From the NCBI GenBank assembly GCA_016721505.1, contig JADKHX010000008.1, positions 1 through 64,000 of the forward strand: a stretch of DNA of 64,000 nucleotides. Reading direction: 5' to 3'. A model generated the notes under the pieces. It had not been told where the DNA came from. It saw only the letters and a program-made list of their open reading frames with translations, and did not search any database. Source of the stretch: Rhodocyclaceae bacterium. GTDB lineage: Bacteria; Pseudomonadota; Gammaproteobacteria; Burkholderiales; Rhodocyclaceae. A program made the translations under genes and the position numbers. Positions 1-8,010 of this stretch are shown piece after piece; the stretch's first letter is position 1; each line of letters starts with the position of its first letter.

Positions 1-39
1 GTCTTGGTGATGGACTGGCCGGTTCTCGAACACACGTCG
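1..39 (-). repeat. Degenerate family A repeat, long form
   Basis: The bases resemble the minus orientation of the long form (TTGGTG..GATGGA.TGGCC.GTTC....CACACG.CG) with several mismatches and a short gap. It is the weakest copy reported. Confidence 0.4.
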
Positions 40-137
40 CCACACAAGTAGAGAATCAACAAGCTATTGATCAAGCCTTCGTTTTACCGATGAAGCAGAT
101 AGGTCTTGATCTTCCTGAAAGCGACCATATCGCCTGA
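3..137 (+). CDS. C-terminal end of an unidentified protein, cut by window edge
   Basis: An open frame runs from the left edge to a TGA at 135-137 and would end in ...QIGLDLPESDHIA. I do not recognise a family. The first 40 bases overlap a degenerate family A repeat, and this end of the window carries many indels, so the frame may not be real throughout. No start can be seen. Confidence 0.2.
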   Translation, partial: LGDGLAGSRTHVATQVENQQAIDQAFVLPMKQIGLDLPESDHIA

Positions 138-172
138 TTCCAGAACCGGTTCCCACAACGCGGGTCGGAGCG

Positions 173-676
173 TTATACTACGCCAGTCATCTTGTGGTCG
201 ATCGGAATCGGTTCGCAACCGCGACCGGATTCGCAAATGAAATCCCACGGGTCACGCGCCGGCACATGGCAAGCAAAACAGTTGCCCCGAATTGAGTTGT
301 TCACATCAGCAAGCCACGCTTGCCAATCTTGGTGCCTTTTCTTCGTCTTTAAGTTCAAAAAATTCCAGTCGCCGGTGGCTGGTTAAAGCCCACGCTTCGC
401 TTGACCATCACTTCGCCGGGAATAAGTTGCACCACCGAACCAGCCGGATAAAGCGCACCTTTCAGCGCATTGGCCGCCGCCAGCGTGCCAGCGGTATTCC
501 AAACTAGATTGTCGACGTAAAAATGGCGCACAGGAGTCATTTTGCGGATGCAGCGGAAACTGTTTTCATCGACCTTAACTGAAGTGACAGTCGGCGCATC
601 GGCAGCGTGGCCACTGACAGAAATGCCGATGACGAGCGTGGCTAGGGTGCAGCGAATAATTTTTTGCTATGGACAT
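173..676 (-). pseudogene. Secreted c-type cytochrome-like protein, broken by several indels
   Basis: Frames read together give a signal peptide (MSIAK.. then LATLVIGISVSGHAADA), a middle section MTPVRHFYVDNLVWNTAG...VQLIPGEVMVKRSVGFN and an end holding a CxxCH haem motif (GNCFACH) followed by ARDPWDFICESGRGCEPIPI. Restoring one base at a time in homopolymers (a C near 377, then G, A and G in the next 60 bases of the gene, and an A in the run at 661-666) gives one continuous protein. I recall similar single-haem secreted proteins in Proteobacteria, but cannot name a function. The damage could be decay, but the homopolymer pattern suggests consensus error near a contig end. Confidence 0.55.
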
Positions 677-695
677 GATCCCAAACTCATATGTC

Positions 696-1115
696 TCAAA
701 CCAGCGTGATGGTCGCATCGATGTTGCCGCAGGTGGCGTTGGAATAGGGACATACTTGATGCGCGGCGTCGACCAGCGCTTGTGCAGCGGCGCGATCCAT
801 TCCCGGCAGACTAACGTTGAGTCGCGCTGCGATGCCGTAGCCCTTGCCGACACTGCCAAGATCTACACTCGCATCGATCGCTAGATCTGCAGGCAGGGCA
901 ATTTTCTGCATCCCGGCGACTGCCTTCATCGCGCCAATGAAACAGGCCGAATAGCCCGCAAGCACAACTGCTCCGGGGTTGGTCGCGGGTCGGACGTACC
1001 TGGTGAGGAGAGTTTGACATCGAGACGGCCATCATCGGTACGTGAGGCGCCCATCGCGTCCGCCCGTAGTGTGCGCATTGGCGGTGTAGAGAACTTTATC
1101 GAGTTTGGTGGTCAT
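696..1115 (-). pseudogene. ohr: Organic hydroperoxide resistance protein Ohr, frameshifted
   Basis: Ohr is a thiol peroxidase that reduces organic hydroperoxides. The start is MTTKLDKVLYTANAHTTGGRDG after the ribosome site AAGGA; the frame then shifts by one (GATGGGCGCC where GATGGCGCC is expected), continues as ASRTDDGRLDVKLSSPGTSD..PTPEQL, and shifts back before LAGYSACFIGAMKA. Both catalytic cysteines are present, in GYSACFIGAM and in VCPYSNAT near the end. With two single-base corrections it is a normal-length Ohr of about 140 residues. Its repressor gene ohrR lies just upstream in the same direction. Real inactivation cannot be excluded. Confidence 0.8.
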
Positions 1116-1174
1116 GGTTTTCCTTTGTGAATGGTGGTCGGGGCGAGTTAAGCGAGGGTACTGCAAAAGCGGAT

Positions 1175-1620
1175 TCAGGCGCTGCCGGGCGTCAGCATCT
1201 CTTGGGTAAGCGCGTTAACTTCAGTCAATGAACATTGTGCGGCGGCCATCACACAGGCCGGAATCTTGGCCGCCTGTTTTTTCAGGGCGCGGCCTGCCGG
1301 AGTCAGATAAATCAGTACGGCGCTCGTCGTCACAGGCTCGCTCCGGCGCAGCAGGCCGGAACTCTCCATGCGCTTAAGCAGCGGCGTCAGCGTGCCGGAA
1401 TCAAGAAACAATCTTTCACCAAGCTGCGAGACCATGGTGCCATCGGTGTCATCGTTCTCCCAAAGCACCAGCATGACCAAATATTGCGGGTAGGTCAAAC
1501 CCATTGGTTTCAACGGCGGCGCGTGAGCTTGGTCATCTGCAACGACGCCGAATAGGCGCGAAAGCACAACTGGTTGTCCAGTTTCAAGGCGTTGTTTGCG
1601 AGAAGTGGCTTGCTTGACAT
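1175..1620 (-). pseudogene. ohrR: MarR-family organic peroxide sensor OhrR, frameshifted
   Basis: OhrR represses ohr until its N-terminal cysteine is oxidised by organic hydroperoxide. From the ATG at 1620 the frame reads MSSKPLLANNALKLDNQLCFRAYSASLQMTKL, with the conserved sensing cysteine in NQLCF, and is then lost because a T is missing from what should be CTCTACGCG near 1527. It resumes as PPLKPMGLTYPQYLVMLVLWEND..., a MarR winged helix, to the stop at 1175. Around 1320-1340 the wing motif DDER is found only in a neighbouring frame, which points to a second, compensating pair of indels. Adjacent to ohr, as is usual for the pair. Confidence 0.75.
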
Positions 1621-1731
1621 GGACGATTTATAGCACGCTATTTAATTGTGTGCAATCTATTATTTGGAATAGCCAATTTCTGGAAATTTTTGCCGGTGAG
1701 GCAGTGGTACAAAGCCTGCTTGATTGCCCGG

Positions 1732-2991
1732 CTAAAGAAACATCCCGATCAGTCGATTGAGGTAGCGACGTCCCATTTCACTCGGGCGGATCGACTCGTC
1801 ACCTTCCGCGAGCAATCCTTCACGGCGTGTCGCCAGCACCAACTGATGAATTTCGCTCAAGGGAATTCCAGTGCGTTCGCGAAACAGGCGGGCATTCACG
1901 CCATCGTTCAGTCGAAGTGCATTCATCATGAATTCGCCGGGCAAATCAGCGCGGCTAATTTCCTGGTGCGTGCTCTTCGGTTTACCCGCCGCGACTTGTT
2001 CGACATAGGCGCGTGGGCTGCGGTGGCGCGCCTCGCGCCATTGCGTTTCGTGGTTGGACAATTTGGAATGCGCGCCGGCGCCGATGCCTAAATAATCGCC
2101 GAAAGTCCAGTAATTCAAATTGTGCCTGCATCGCTGTCCCGGCTTGGCGAAGGCCGAGGTTTCGTAGTGCTCAAAACCGGCGGCGGCGAGTTGTGCTTCG
2201 ACCATATCTTGCATGTCGGCAGCCGCGTCGTCGTCCGGCAGTGACGGTGGCGAATGATGAAATGCGGTGTTGGGTTCAAGCGTCAAATGATATGCAGACA
2301 AATGGCTGACACCCGTACTGATGCCGGTATCGATATCGTGCTGCGCTTGCGCCAAAGTTTGCTGCGGCAAGGCGTACATCAAATCAATATTCACACGTTC
2401 AAAATTTTTCAATCCCATCTCAATCGCACGGCGCGCTTCAGCGCTGTCGTGAATACGACCCAGGCTTTTAAGCTTTTCATCATCAAAACTTTGCACACCA
2501 ATCGACAAACGATTCACGCCTGCGGCACGAAATGCGGCGAATTTGGCGGCTTCGGCGGTTCCCGGATTGGCTTCCATGGTCACTTCGGCATCGGCTTGCA
2601 TTGGCAAACGCATGCGTATCGCGGCAAGCAGCGCTTCGCAGGTTTCACCCGACATCAAACTCGGCGTGCCGCCACCGATGAAGATACTAACAACCGGTCG
2701 ACCCCAGATCGCAGGCAGTGCCATTTCCAAGTCGCTAATCAGCGCGGCTAGGTAGGCAGCTTGGTCGATTTCTCCCTTGGCTTCATGCGAGTTGAAATCA
2801 CAGTAGGGACATTTCTTGACGCACCACGGCCAATGGACATAGAGCGCTAACGGTGGCGGCGCGACCAAGCCGGAACTGCGTTCGCTCGCAGTTTTATCAG
2901 TTGGTGCTGGTGAGCTCTGCATGCCTTGGACGCCGCTTCGCGGGGTGGCAACGCCGTTAAACAGAGCGATGGGGATGACACGCGCCATCAT
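1732..2991 (-). CDS. hemW: Radical SAM haem chaperone HemW
   Basis: HemW-type proteins are radical SAM enzymes related to HemN that bind haem and deliver it to respiratory enzymes; older annotations call them coproporphyrinogen oxidases. The cluster motif is C57-x3-C61-x2-C64 (CVKKCPYCDF), followed by IGGGTPSLM and a C-terminal winged-helix region. The gene overlaps the end of rdgB (ATGA) and closes the kinase-phosphatase-rph-rdgB-hemW run. The N-terminus is about 45 residues longer than usual before the PLALYVHWPWC core and includes SSPAPTDKT, encoded by a family A repeat tail. A second repeat match lies near the C-terminus (IHQLVLATRREG). An internal start at M24 would still include the first repeat. 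Confidence 0.93.
   Translation of the reverse strand: MMARVIPIALFNGVATPRSGVQGMQSSPAPTDKTASERSSGLVAPPPLALYVHWPWCVKKCPYCDFNSHEAKGEIDQAAYLAALISDLEMALPAIWGRPVVSIFIGGGTPSLMSGETCEALLAAIRMRLPMQADAEVTMEANPGTAEAAKFAAFRAAGVNRLSIGVQSFDDEKLKSLGRIHDSAEARRAIEMGLKNFERVNIDLMYALPQQTLAQAQHDIDTGISTGVSHLSAYHLTLEPNTAFHHSPPSLPDDDAAADMQDMVEAQLAAAGFEHYETSAFAKPGQRCRHNLNYWTFGDYLGIGAGAHSKLSNHETQWREARHRSPRAYVEQVAAGKPKSTHQEISRADLPGEFMMNALRLNDGVNARLFRERTGIPLSEIHQLVLATRREGLLAEGDESIRPSEMGRRYLNRLIGMFL
1822..1845 (+). repeat. Family A repeat, short form, inside hemW
   Basis: ACGGCGTGT-CG-CCAGCACCAACTG matches the short form almost exactly. It lies within the hemW frame (opposite strand), encoding QLVLATRR without an obvious change in protein length. 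Confidence 0.7.
2898..2913 (-). repeat. Family A repeat tail, inside hemW N-terminus
   Basis: CAGTTGGTGCTGGTGA on the plus strand. On the coding strand it reads TCACCAGCACCAACTG and encodes SPAPTD in the non-conserved N-terminal extension of HemW. Confidence 0.8.
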
Positions 2992-3578
2992 GAGGCAGCG
3001 CTAAGCTGCGTGATTAATTGAGCCAAGGCTTTCGCACGATGCGAGGTACGATTCTTTTCTGTCGCTGACAACTGCGCTGCGGTCAGCCCAAATTCCGGCA
3101 AATAAAAGTGCGGGTCGTAGCCAAAGCCGTTTTCGCCCTGCGGCGTTTCGACAATTTCACCATACCATTCACCTTGCGCGATGATTGGCTGAGGGTCATC
3201 GGCGCGGCGCACCAGAACCAATACTGCAACGTAATGCGCGTGTCGATCAGCTTGATCATGCAATGCTGCAATGAGCTTCTCATTGTTTCGCGCGTCGGAT
3301 TTTGGCTCGCCCGCGTAGCGTGCCGAATAGACACCGGGCGCACCATCCAGCGCGCTGACGCAGATACCAGAATCGTCGGCCAGCGCAGGCAATCCAGTCA
3401 AGCGCGCGGCGTGTCGTGCTTTCGCCAATGCATTCTCGACAAAGGTGCAATGGGGTTCGTCGGCTTCCGGCACATTGAACGCCGACTGCGGCAGGACTTC
3501 AAATTCAAACTGCGCCAGCAAGGCGGCAAATTCGCGCAGCTTGCCGGAATTACCCGAAGCTAAGACCAGTTGTTTCAC
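2988..3578 (-). CDS. rdgB: XTP/dITP diphosphatase (RdgB/HAM1 family)
   Basis: Hydrolyses non-canonical purine triphosphates (XTP, dITP, ITP) to monophosphates and so keeps them out of DNA and RNA. The 196-residue length is typical. Family signatures are the N-terminal SGNSGKLREF substrate loop, the metal site ADDSGICVSALDGAPGVYSARYAG, and the C-terminal GFGYDPHF and SHRAKAL motifs. The ATG overlaps the rph stop (ATGA), and its own stop overlaps hemW, so the three are probably translationally coupled. Confidence 0.96.
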   Translation of the reverse strand: MKQLVLASGNSGKLREFAALLAQFEFEVLPQSAFNVPEADEPHCTFVENALAKARHAARLTGLPALADDSGICVSALDGAPGVYSARYAGEPKSDARNNEKLIAALHDQADRHAHYVAVLVLVRRADDPQPIIAQGEWYGEIVETPQGENGFGYDPHFYLPEFGLTAAQLSATEKNRTSHRAKALAQLITQLSAAS

Positions 3579-4297
3579 TTCCCTGCGAGGACGGCGGTCT
3601 GTTTGCCAACAATTTCACCGATGCCCTTAGTTGCCAGCGCCAACAGCGCATCCAACTCTGCCCGCGAAAATGGTGCGCCTTCGGCTGTTCCTTGGACTTC
3701 AACCATACCACCGCTTTGCACCATCACCACATTCATGTCGGTATCACAGCCCGAATCCTCGACGTAGTCGAGATCCAACACAGGTACGCCATCGACGATG
3801 CCGACCGACACAGCGGCGACCAATTCACGTAGAGGATTGGTGGGAATTTTTCCGCTAGCGACGAGCGAAGACAGCGCATCGTGCAGCGCCACGCAAGCAC
3901 CAGTAATGCTGGCGCAACGCGTACCGCCGTCGGCTTGCAGTACGTCGCAATCAAGCGTGATTTGCCGTTCGCCCAATGCGGCCAAATCCGTTACTGCTCT
4001 GAGCGAACGGCCAATCAAGCGCTGGATTTCTTGCGTGCGTCCGGACTGCTTGCCCTTCGCTGCTTCGCGCGCGGTGCGGGTATTGGTCGAGCGCGGCAAC
4101 ATGCCGTATTCGGCGGTGACCCAGCCTTTGCCTTTCCCACGCAAAAACGGTGGCACGTTTTCTTCGACACTCGCCGTGCATAAAACTTTGGTGTTGCCAA
4201 ATTCCACCAAGACGCTGCCTTCGGCGTGACAAGTGAAGTTTCGGGTGATAGTTAGTTGACGAAGTTGATCGGGAAGGCGATTTGAAGGACGGGTCAT
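3575..4297 (-). CDS. rph: Ribonuclease PH
   Basis: A phosphorolytic 3'-5' exoribonuclease that trims tRNA precursors and other RNAs in the cytosol. The 240 residues match the family from RPSNRLPDQLR through GKGWVTAEYGMLPRST, RTQEIQRLIGRSLRAV and the phosphate-binding region DCDVLQADGGTR. The start codon overlaps the stop of the PP2C gene (ATGA) and the stop overlaps rdgB. Pairing of rph with rdgB is widespread in Proteobacteria. Confidence 0.97.
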   Translation of the reverse strand: MTRPSNRLPDQLRQLTITRNFTCHAEGSVLVEFGNTKVLCTASVEENVPPFLRGKGKGWVTAEYGMLPRSTNTRTAREAAKGKQSGRTQEIQRLIGRSLRAVTDLAALGERQITLDCDVLQADGGTRCASITGACVALHDALSSLVASGKIPTNPLRELVAAVSVGIVDGVPVLDLDYVEDSGCDTDMNVVMVQSGGMVEVQGTAEGAPFSRAELDALLALATKGIGEIVGKQTAVLAGK

Positions 4298-5220
4298 TTA
4301 GTGGTTTCCGGGGGACGATTTCGTTTCAAATTGGTACGAATACTCTCGATTGCAGACATGATTTCTGCATCAGACAAATCAAGTTCTTTTGCCGACTCAG
4401 GTTGCAAGTTTTGAATGACGGTTTGAGAGGGATCAAAAGGTCGGGTAGACACTTCCATTGCTGCCCTATTCGCACTTTTCGGCGCTGACTCCCAGCGCAA
4501 AGTCAGCAAGCTGAGATTATCGCCATGCGCGCCATTGAGCTGTTCTGCCTGATCCATGATCAGTGGCAAGGCGCGCTCTAGCGGGCGTGATAAAGCCACC
4601 GGCAAGATGTCGGTTAGGTGAGCCCATATGCCGTCGGAACACAGCGCCAGCGTGTCGCCAGGCAACATCTCGCGCGAGATCGAAACATCTACCCGTGGTG
4701 CAATGTCACCACCCAGACAGGTAGTCACCAAATTTCGTTGCGGGTGAACCAGCGCTTCTTCAGCGGTTATTTCACCGGCATCCATCAAGGCCTGGACGCG
4801 GCTATGGTCTAACGTACGCACCAATAATCGCTGGTTGCGAATCATATAGAGCCGCGAGTCGCCGACATGCGCCCAAGTGGCGCGGCCATCTTGAATAATG
4901 CAGGCTACACAGGTGGTACGTGGCGCGTCAGAAACTGGGATGGCGCGCATCGAAGCGTGGTCGTTAATCGCTTCATGGATCAAATGCATCATGCGGCGCA
5001 AAAAACGCGTCGGGTCATCCAGCCGTGGTCGCGCTTCAAGCGCGAAAGCGTGGGCAAATTTATCCACCACGAGTTGTGCAGCGACTTCACCGAGGCGATG
5101 CCCACCCATACCATCGGCAACCACTAAATACACCGCTTGCTCAGACTGTCCCCAAGCCAAGCGATCTTGATTATTGGCGCGTCGCCCTATCCGGCTTTCA
5201 TGAGCTACTTTGAATTGCAT
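4294..5220 (-). CDS. PP2C-type serine/threonine protein phosphatase
   Basis: A metal-dependent phosphatase of 308 residues. From the ATG at 5220 (MQFKVAHESRIGRRANNQDR) it has the PP2C motifs NQDR, VADGMGGHRLGE, HVGDSRLY, LVTTCLGG and ALCSDGIWAH, including the acidic residues that bind the two metal ions. A longer upstream frame exists but overlaps the kinase gene and is not conserved. It follows the kinase gene by 13 bases, so the two most likely act as an antagonistic pair. The C-terminal 60 residues are not part of the fold and may be regulatory. Confidence 0.92.
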   Translation of the reverse strand: MQFKVAHESRIGRRANNQDRLAWGQSEQAVYLVVADGMGGHRLGEVAAQLVVDKFAHAFALEARPRLDDPTRFLRRMMHLIHEAINDHASMRAIPVSDAPRTTCVACIIQDGRATWAHVGDSRLYMIRNQRLLVRTLDHSRVQALMDAGEITAEEALVHPQRNLVTTCLGGDIAPRVDVSISREMLPGDTLALCSDGIWAHLTDILPVALSRPLERALPLIMDQAEQLNGAHGDNLSLLTLRWESAPKSANRAAMEVSTRPFDPSQTVIQNLQPESAKELDLSDAEIMSAIESIRTNLKRNRPPETTK

Positions 5221-5233
5221 ACAAGTCGGGCTG

Positions 5234-6163
5234 TTAGTGATGAATAAAGTCGCGCAGGCGACCAAGTAGCGAAATCTGCACACCTGGCGGTGGCTTACGG
5301 TCGAGCAGGGCGAGTTGCAAATCACGCGCATTTTTGGCGCGCTGGGTATGATCGAGCACTAAACAATGATCAATCAAGGCCAAAAAATTATTCGAATAAT
5401 CACCGCTCCAGCGGCGCATGGCTGACTCCAAAGTGTCTGTATGCATTCGATCATCGGAAGGCGGTGGCGAACTACCCGCCAGGCAGGCATACATACAAGC
5501 ACCAATCGCATACAAGTCCGACCAGGGACCATGAAATTCCCGCTGACCATATTGCTCGGGTGCGGCATAGCCCGGCGTATACATTCCTTTGAGATACTCA
5601 CCCTCGCCTTGCATTGCTTGCCGTGCGGCACCGAAATCAAGTAACACCGGGCTATCGTCAGAGCGCAACAAGATATTGCCGGGCTTGATATCTAAATGCA
5701 GCAATCCATTGCTGTGCACTTCATCCAGACCATCGAGCAGGCGCGCAAACAGGTCGGTCAAAAACGCTTCCTTCAGCGGCCCGCTATGCCGGCGGATGTG
5801 ATCATGCAGCGTGCGCCCGCGCTCGTAGCGCATGACCAGATAAACCGTGCCGTTGGCGCGGAAAAAATCTGTCACGCGAACAAGATAGGGATGATCCAAC
5901 CGCGCCACGGCGCGGCCTTCTTCAAAAAAGCATTTGAGGCCATGGTTAAAGGTGGCTTGATGCTGCGGCTCAATAATCGGCATGATCGCATCAGGTCCAC
6001 GCAGTGCCAAACTATTCGGCAAATACTCTTTAATCGCTACCGGCGTACCCTCGGCATCGTGCGCCAAATAGACAATAGAAAACCCGCCGTGTGAGAGCTG
6101 GCGCTCTATCCGGTAGGTTTCCAATTGGAATTCTGCAGGCAAGGGAAAATTTGTTTGCGACAT
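5234..6163 (-). CDS. Serine/threonine protein kinase
   Basis: A Hanks-type kinase of 309 residues with no membrane segment, so probably cytosolic. Visible motifs are the glycine loop LSHGGFSIVYLA, the ATP-binding lysine in VAIKEYLP, the catalytic loop LHLDIKPGNILL, the metal-binding DFG (LLDFGAARQ), and the activation-segment end YAAPEQY. The start at 6163 is chosen because the protein aligns from there; a longer in-frame start exists at 6211. It is followed by a PP2C phosphatase, and then rph-rdgB-hemW. Substrates cannot be read from the sequence. Confidence 0.93.
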   Translation of the reverse strand: MSQTNFPLPAEFQLETYRIERQLSHGGFSIVYLAHDAEGTPVAIKEYLPNSLALRGPDAIMPIIEPQHQATFNHGLKCFFEEGRAVARLDHPYLVRVTDFFRANGTVYLVMRYERGRTLHDHIRRHSGPLKEAFLTDLFARLLDGLDEVHSNGLLHLDIKPGNILLRSDDSPVLLDFGAARQAMQGEGEYLKGMYTPGYAAPEQYGQREFHGPWSDLYAIGACMYACLAGSSPPPSDDRMHTDTLESAMRRWSGDYSNNFLALIDHCLVLDHTQRAKNARDLQLALLDRKPPPGVQISLLGRLRDFIHH

Positions 6164-6290
6164 GGGGAGGTGGTTATACTCGGCACAGATTTTATCAACA
6201 AGCTTTTTCACCGCAAACCGCCCGTTTATCTAATGCGCCAAGGGCAAGGCAATTTACAAAACCATAAAAAATAGACCTGAGGAGCTGGAC

Positions 6291-7922
6291 ATGGAAGCTG
6301 CCGTCAAATCCCCGCTTGAAATGTTTTACCAGTGGGAGCAAACCACCCCAAACAAAGTTTTTTTGCGCCAACCCACGCAACTGGTATGGGCTGAATTCAC
6401 CTGGGCACAAATCGGCGATCAAGTGCGCCGCCTCGCTACCTACATTGGCAAACAAAATTACCCCATGGGCAGTCGGATAGCGATTTGGTCATCGAACAGC
6501 ATGGATTGGGTGGTCGTCGACCTGGCGATCATGATGTCTGGCCATGTCAGCGTGCCGGTGTATCCGGGACAGGACCTCAAGTCAGCTCGTTACATCCTTG
6601 AACACAGTGAATCGCAGATGATTTTTCTCGGTGCATTCGATCACGCCGATGATGCCGACGAGGCGATACCGGCGGGCACGACGCGAGTCAGCATTCACGG
6701 CGCAACCACCCCGTGTGAGACCAGCTTGAGCGAGATTCTGGCGAACAATCCGCCGCGTACGGATTCGCCGATTCCCGACCCCGACGGACTGATCACCATG
6801 GTCTATACCTCCGGCACCACCGGCAATCCAAAAGGTGTGATGCACTTGCATTCAACTGCGGGGCACACGATGCCGCAGACGGTGGCCAAGCTACTAAAAA
6901 ACTCTCCAGAACCGACTTTTTTCTCGTTTCTTCCTTTGTCGCATATTGCCGAGCGCGTAGTCGTCGAGTTCACCTGCCTGTATTCCAACGGCGTGATTTC
7001 TTTTTCGGAAGGCTTGGCGACATTCGCCGCTGAACTGCGCTCAGTTCAGCCGACGCTCTTTTTTGCTGTGCCGCGTTTGTGGCTGAAATTCAAAGAAGGC
7101 ATAGATGCAAAAATTCCACCGGCGATGCATGCGAGTTTGACCGAAGAGCAAAAATTTGGCATCCGCCAAATGCTCGGCTTGTCCAAAGCGACCACGATTT
7201 TGACCGGCTCTGCACCTTGCCCGCGCGATGTGCAGCAATGGTTCATCGACATGGGCATGTGGCTGCGTGACGGCTACGGCATGACCGAAAATTTCATCGA
7301 CGGTACCGGCTGGAACGCCGACACGCCGCCGGTTCCCGGTTGCGTGGGCACACCGTGGGGCACAGCAGAAGTGCGGGTCGACGAACTGGGCGAGATTTTG
7401 TTCCGCAGCAAAGGCGTGATGAAGGGCTATTACAAAGAGCCGGAAAAAACCGCCGAAGTGATCGTCGATGGTTGGTATCACACAGGTGACAGTGGCCGCA
7501 TTGATGAGAACGGCAACCTGTGGATTACCGGCCGCATCAGCGAGGTTTTCAAAACTACCAAAGGCAAATTCATCAAACCAATTGGCCTCGAAGATTTGTT
7601 TGGGCGTACTAATTTGCTAGCGCAGTTTTGCGTTTGCGGTCACGGCCTCGACCAGCCTGTGGTGCTAACTACACTATCCGACATAGCAAAAAAAATGGAT
7701 AGGGAAGAAGTCGCCAACAAGCTCGCCGCCGTACTCAAAGATATCAATACCGAGTTGCCGCCGTATGAACGCATCAACCAAATGTTCGTCGCCAAAGAAG
7801 AATGGCAAATCAATAACGGCATGCTCACCCCGACCATGAAGCTGCGCCGCAAACCGATAGAAGCGCATTTCCGGCCATGGATAGAGGCGAATATTGGCAA
7901 GACCGCCGTGGTGTTTGAATAA
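6291..7922 (+). CDS. AMP-binding acyl-CoA synthetase (long-chain type)
   Basis: Activates a carboxylic acid, probably a fatty acid, to the acyl-CoA through an acyl-adenylate. The 543-residue protein has the P-loop MVYTSGTTGNPKGVMH, the adenine motif YGMTE, and the hinge WYHTGDSGRIDENGNLWITGR, and lacks signal or membrane segments. Ribosome site GAGGAG lies 8 bases upstream of ATG. It is divergent from the kinase operon. Length and motifs fit the FadD15/long-chain group better than acetyl-CoA synthetase. Exact chain length is unknown; it could activate acids produced by the alkane locus at 29-32 kb, but that is inference. Confidence 0.9.
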   Translation: MEAAVKSPLEMFYQWEQTTPNKVFLRQPTQLVWAEFTWAQIGDQVRRLATYIGKQNYPMGSRIAIWSSNSMDWVVVDLAIMMSGHVSVPVYPGQDLKSARYILEHSESQMIFLGAFDHADDADEAIPAGTTRVSIHGATTPCETSLSEILANNPPRTDSPIPDPDGLITMVYTSGTTGNPKGVMHLHSTAGHTMPQTVAKLLKNSPEPTFFSFLPLSHIAERVVVEFTCLYSNGVISFSEGLATFAAELRSVQPTLFFAVPRLWLKFKEGIDAKIPPAMHASLTEEQKFGIRQMLGLSKATTILTGSAPCPRDVQQWFIDMGMWLRDGYGMTENFIDGTGWNADTPPVPGCVGTPWGTAEVRVDELGEILFRSKGVMKGYYKEPEKTAEVIVDGWYHTGDSGRIDENGNLWITGRISEVFKTTKGKFIKPIGLEDLFGRTNLLAQFCVCGHGLDQPVVLTTLSDIAKKMDREEVANKLAAVLKDINTELPPYERINQMFVAKEEWQINNGMLTPTMKLRRKPIEAHFRPWIEANIGKTAVVFE

Positions 7923-7942
7923 ATTTGTTAGCAAGCTTTATT

Positions 7943-7986
7943 GACGGCGTGTGACCAGCACCAACTGGTGCCGGTCACACGCCGTC
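7943..7986 (+). repeat. Family A repeat forming a perfect 14-bp hairpin
   Basis: The short-form head GACGGCGTGTGACC (7943-7956) is repeated as its exact complement at 7973-7986, around a 16-base loop containing AGCACCAACTGG. It lies 21 bases after the synthetase stop and 24 bases before the yicC start, so it may act as a terminator-like or RNA-stabilising stem. There is no T run. Confidence 0.85.
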
Positions 7987-8010
7987 AGCACTTCAGGAAC
8001 CAGAAAAGCC

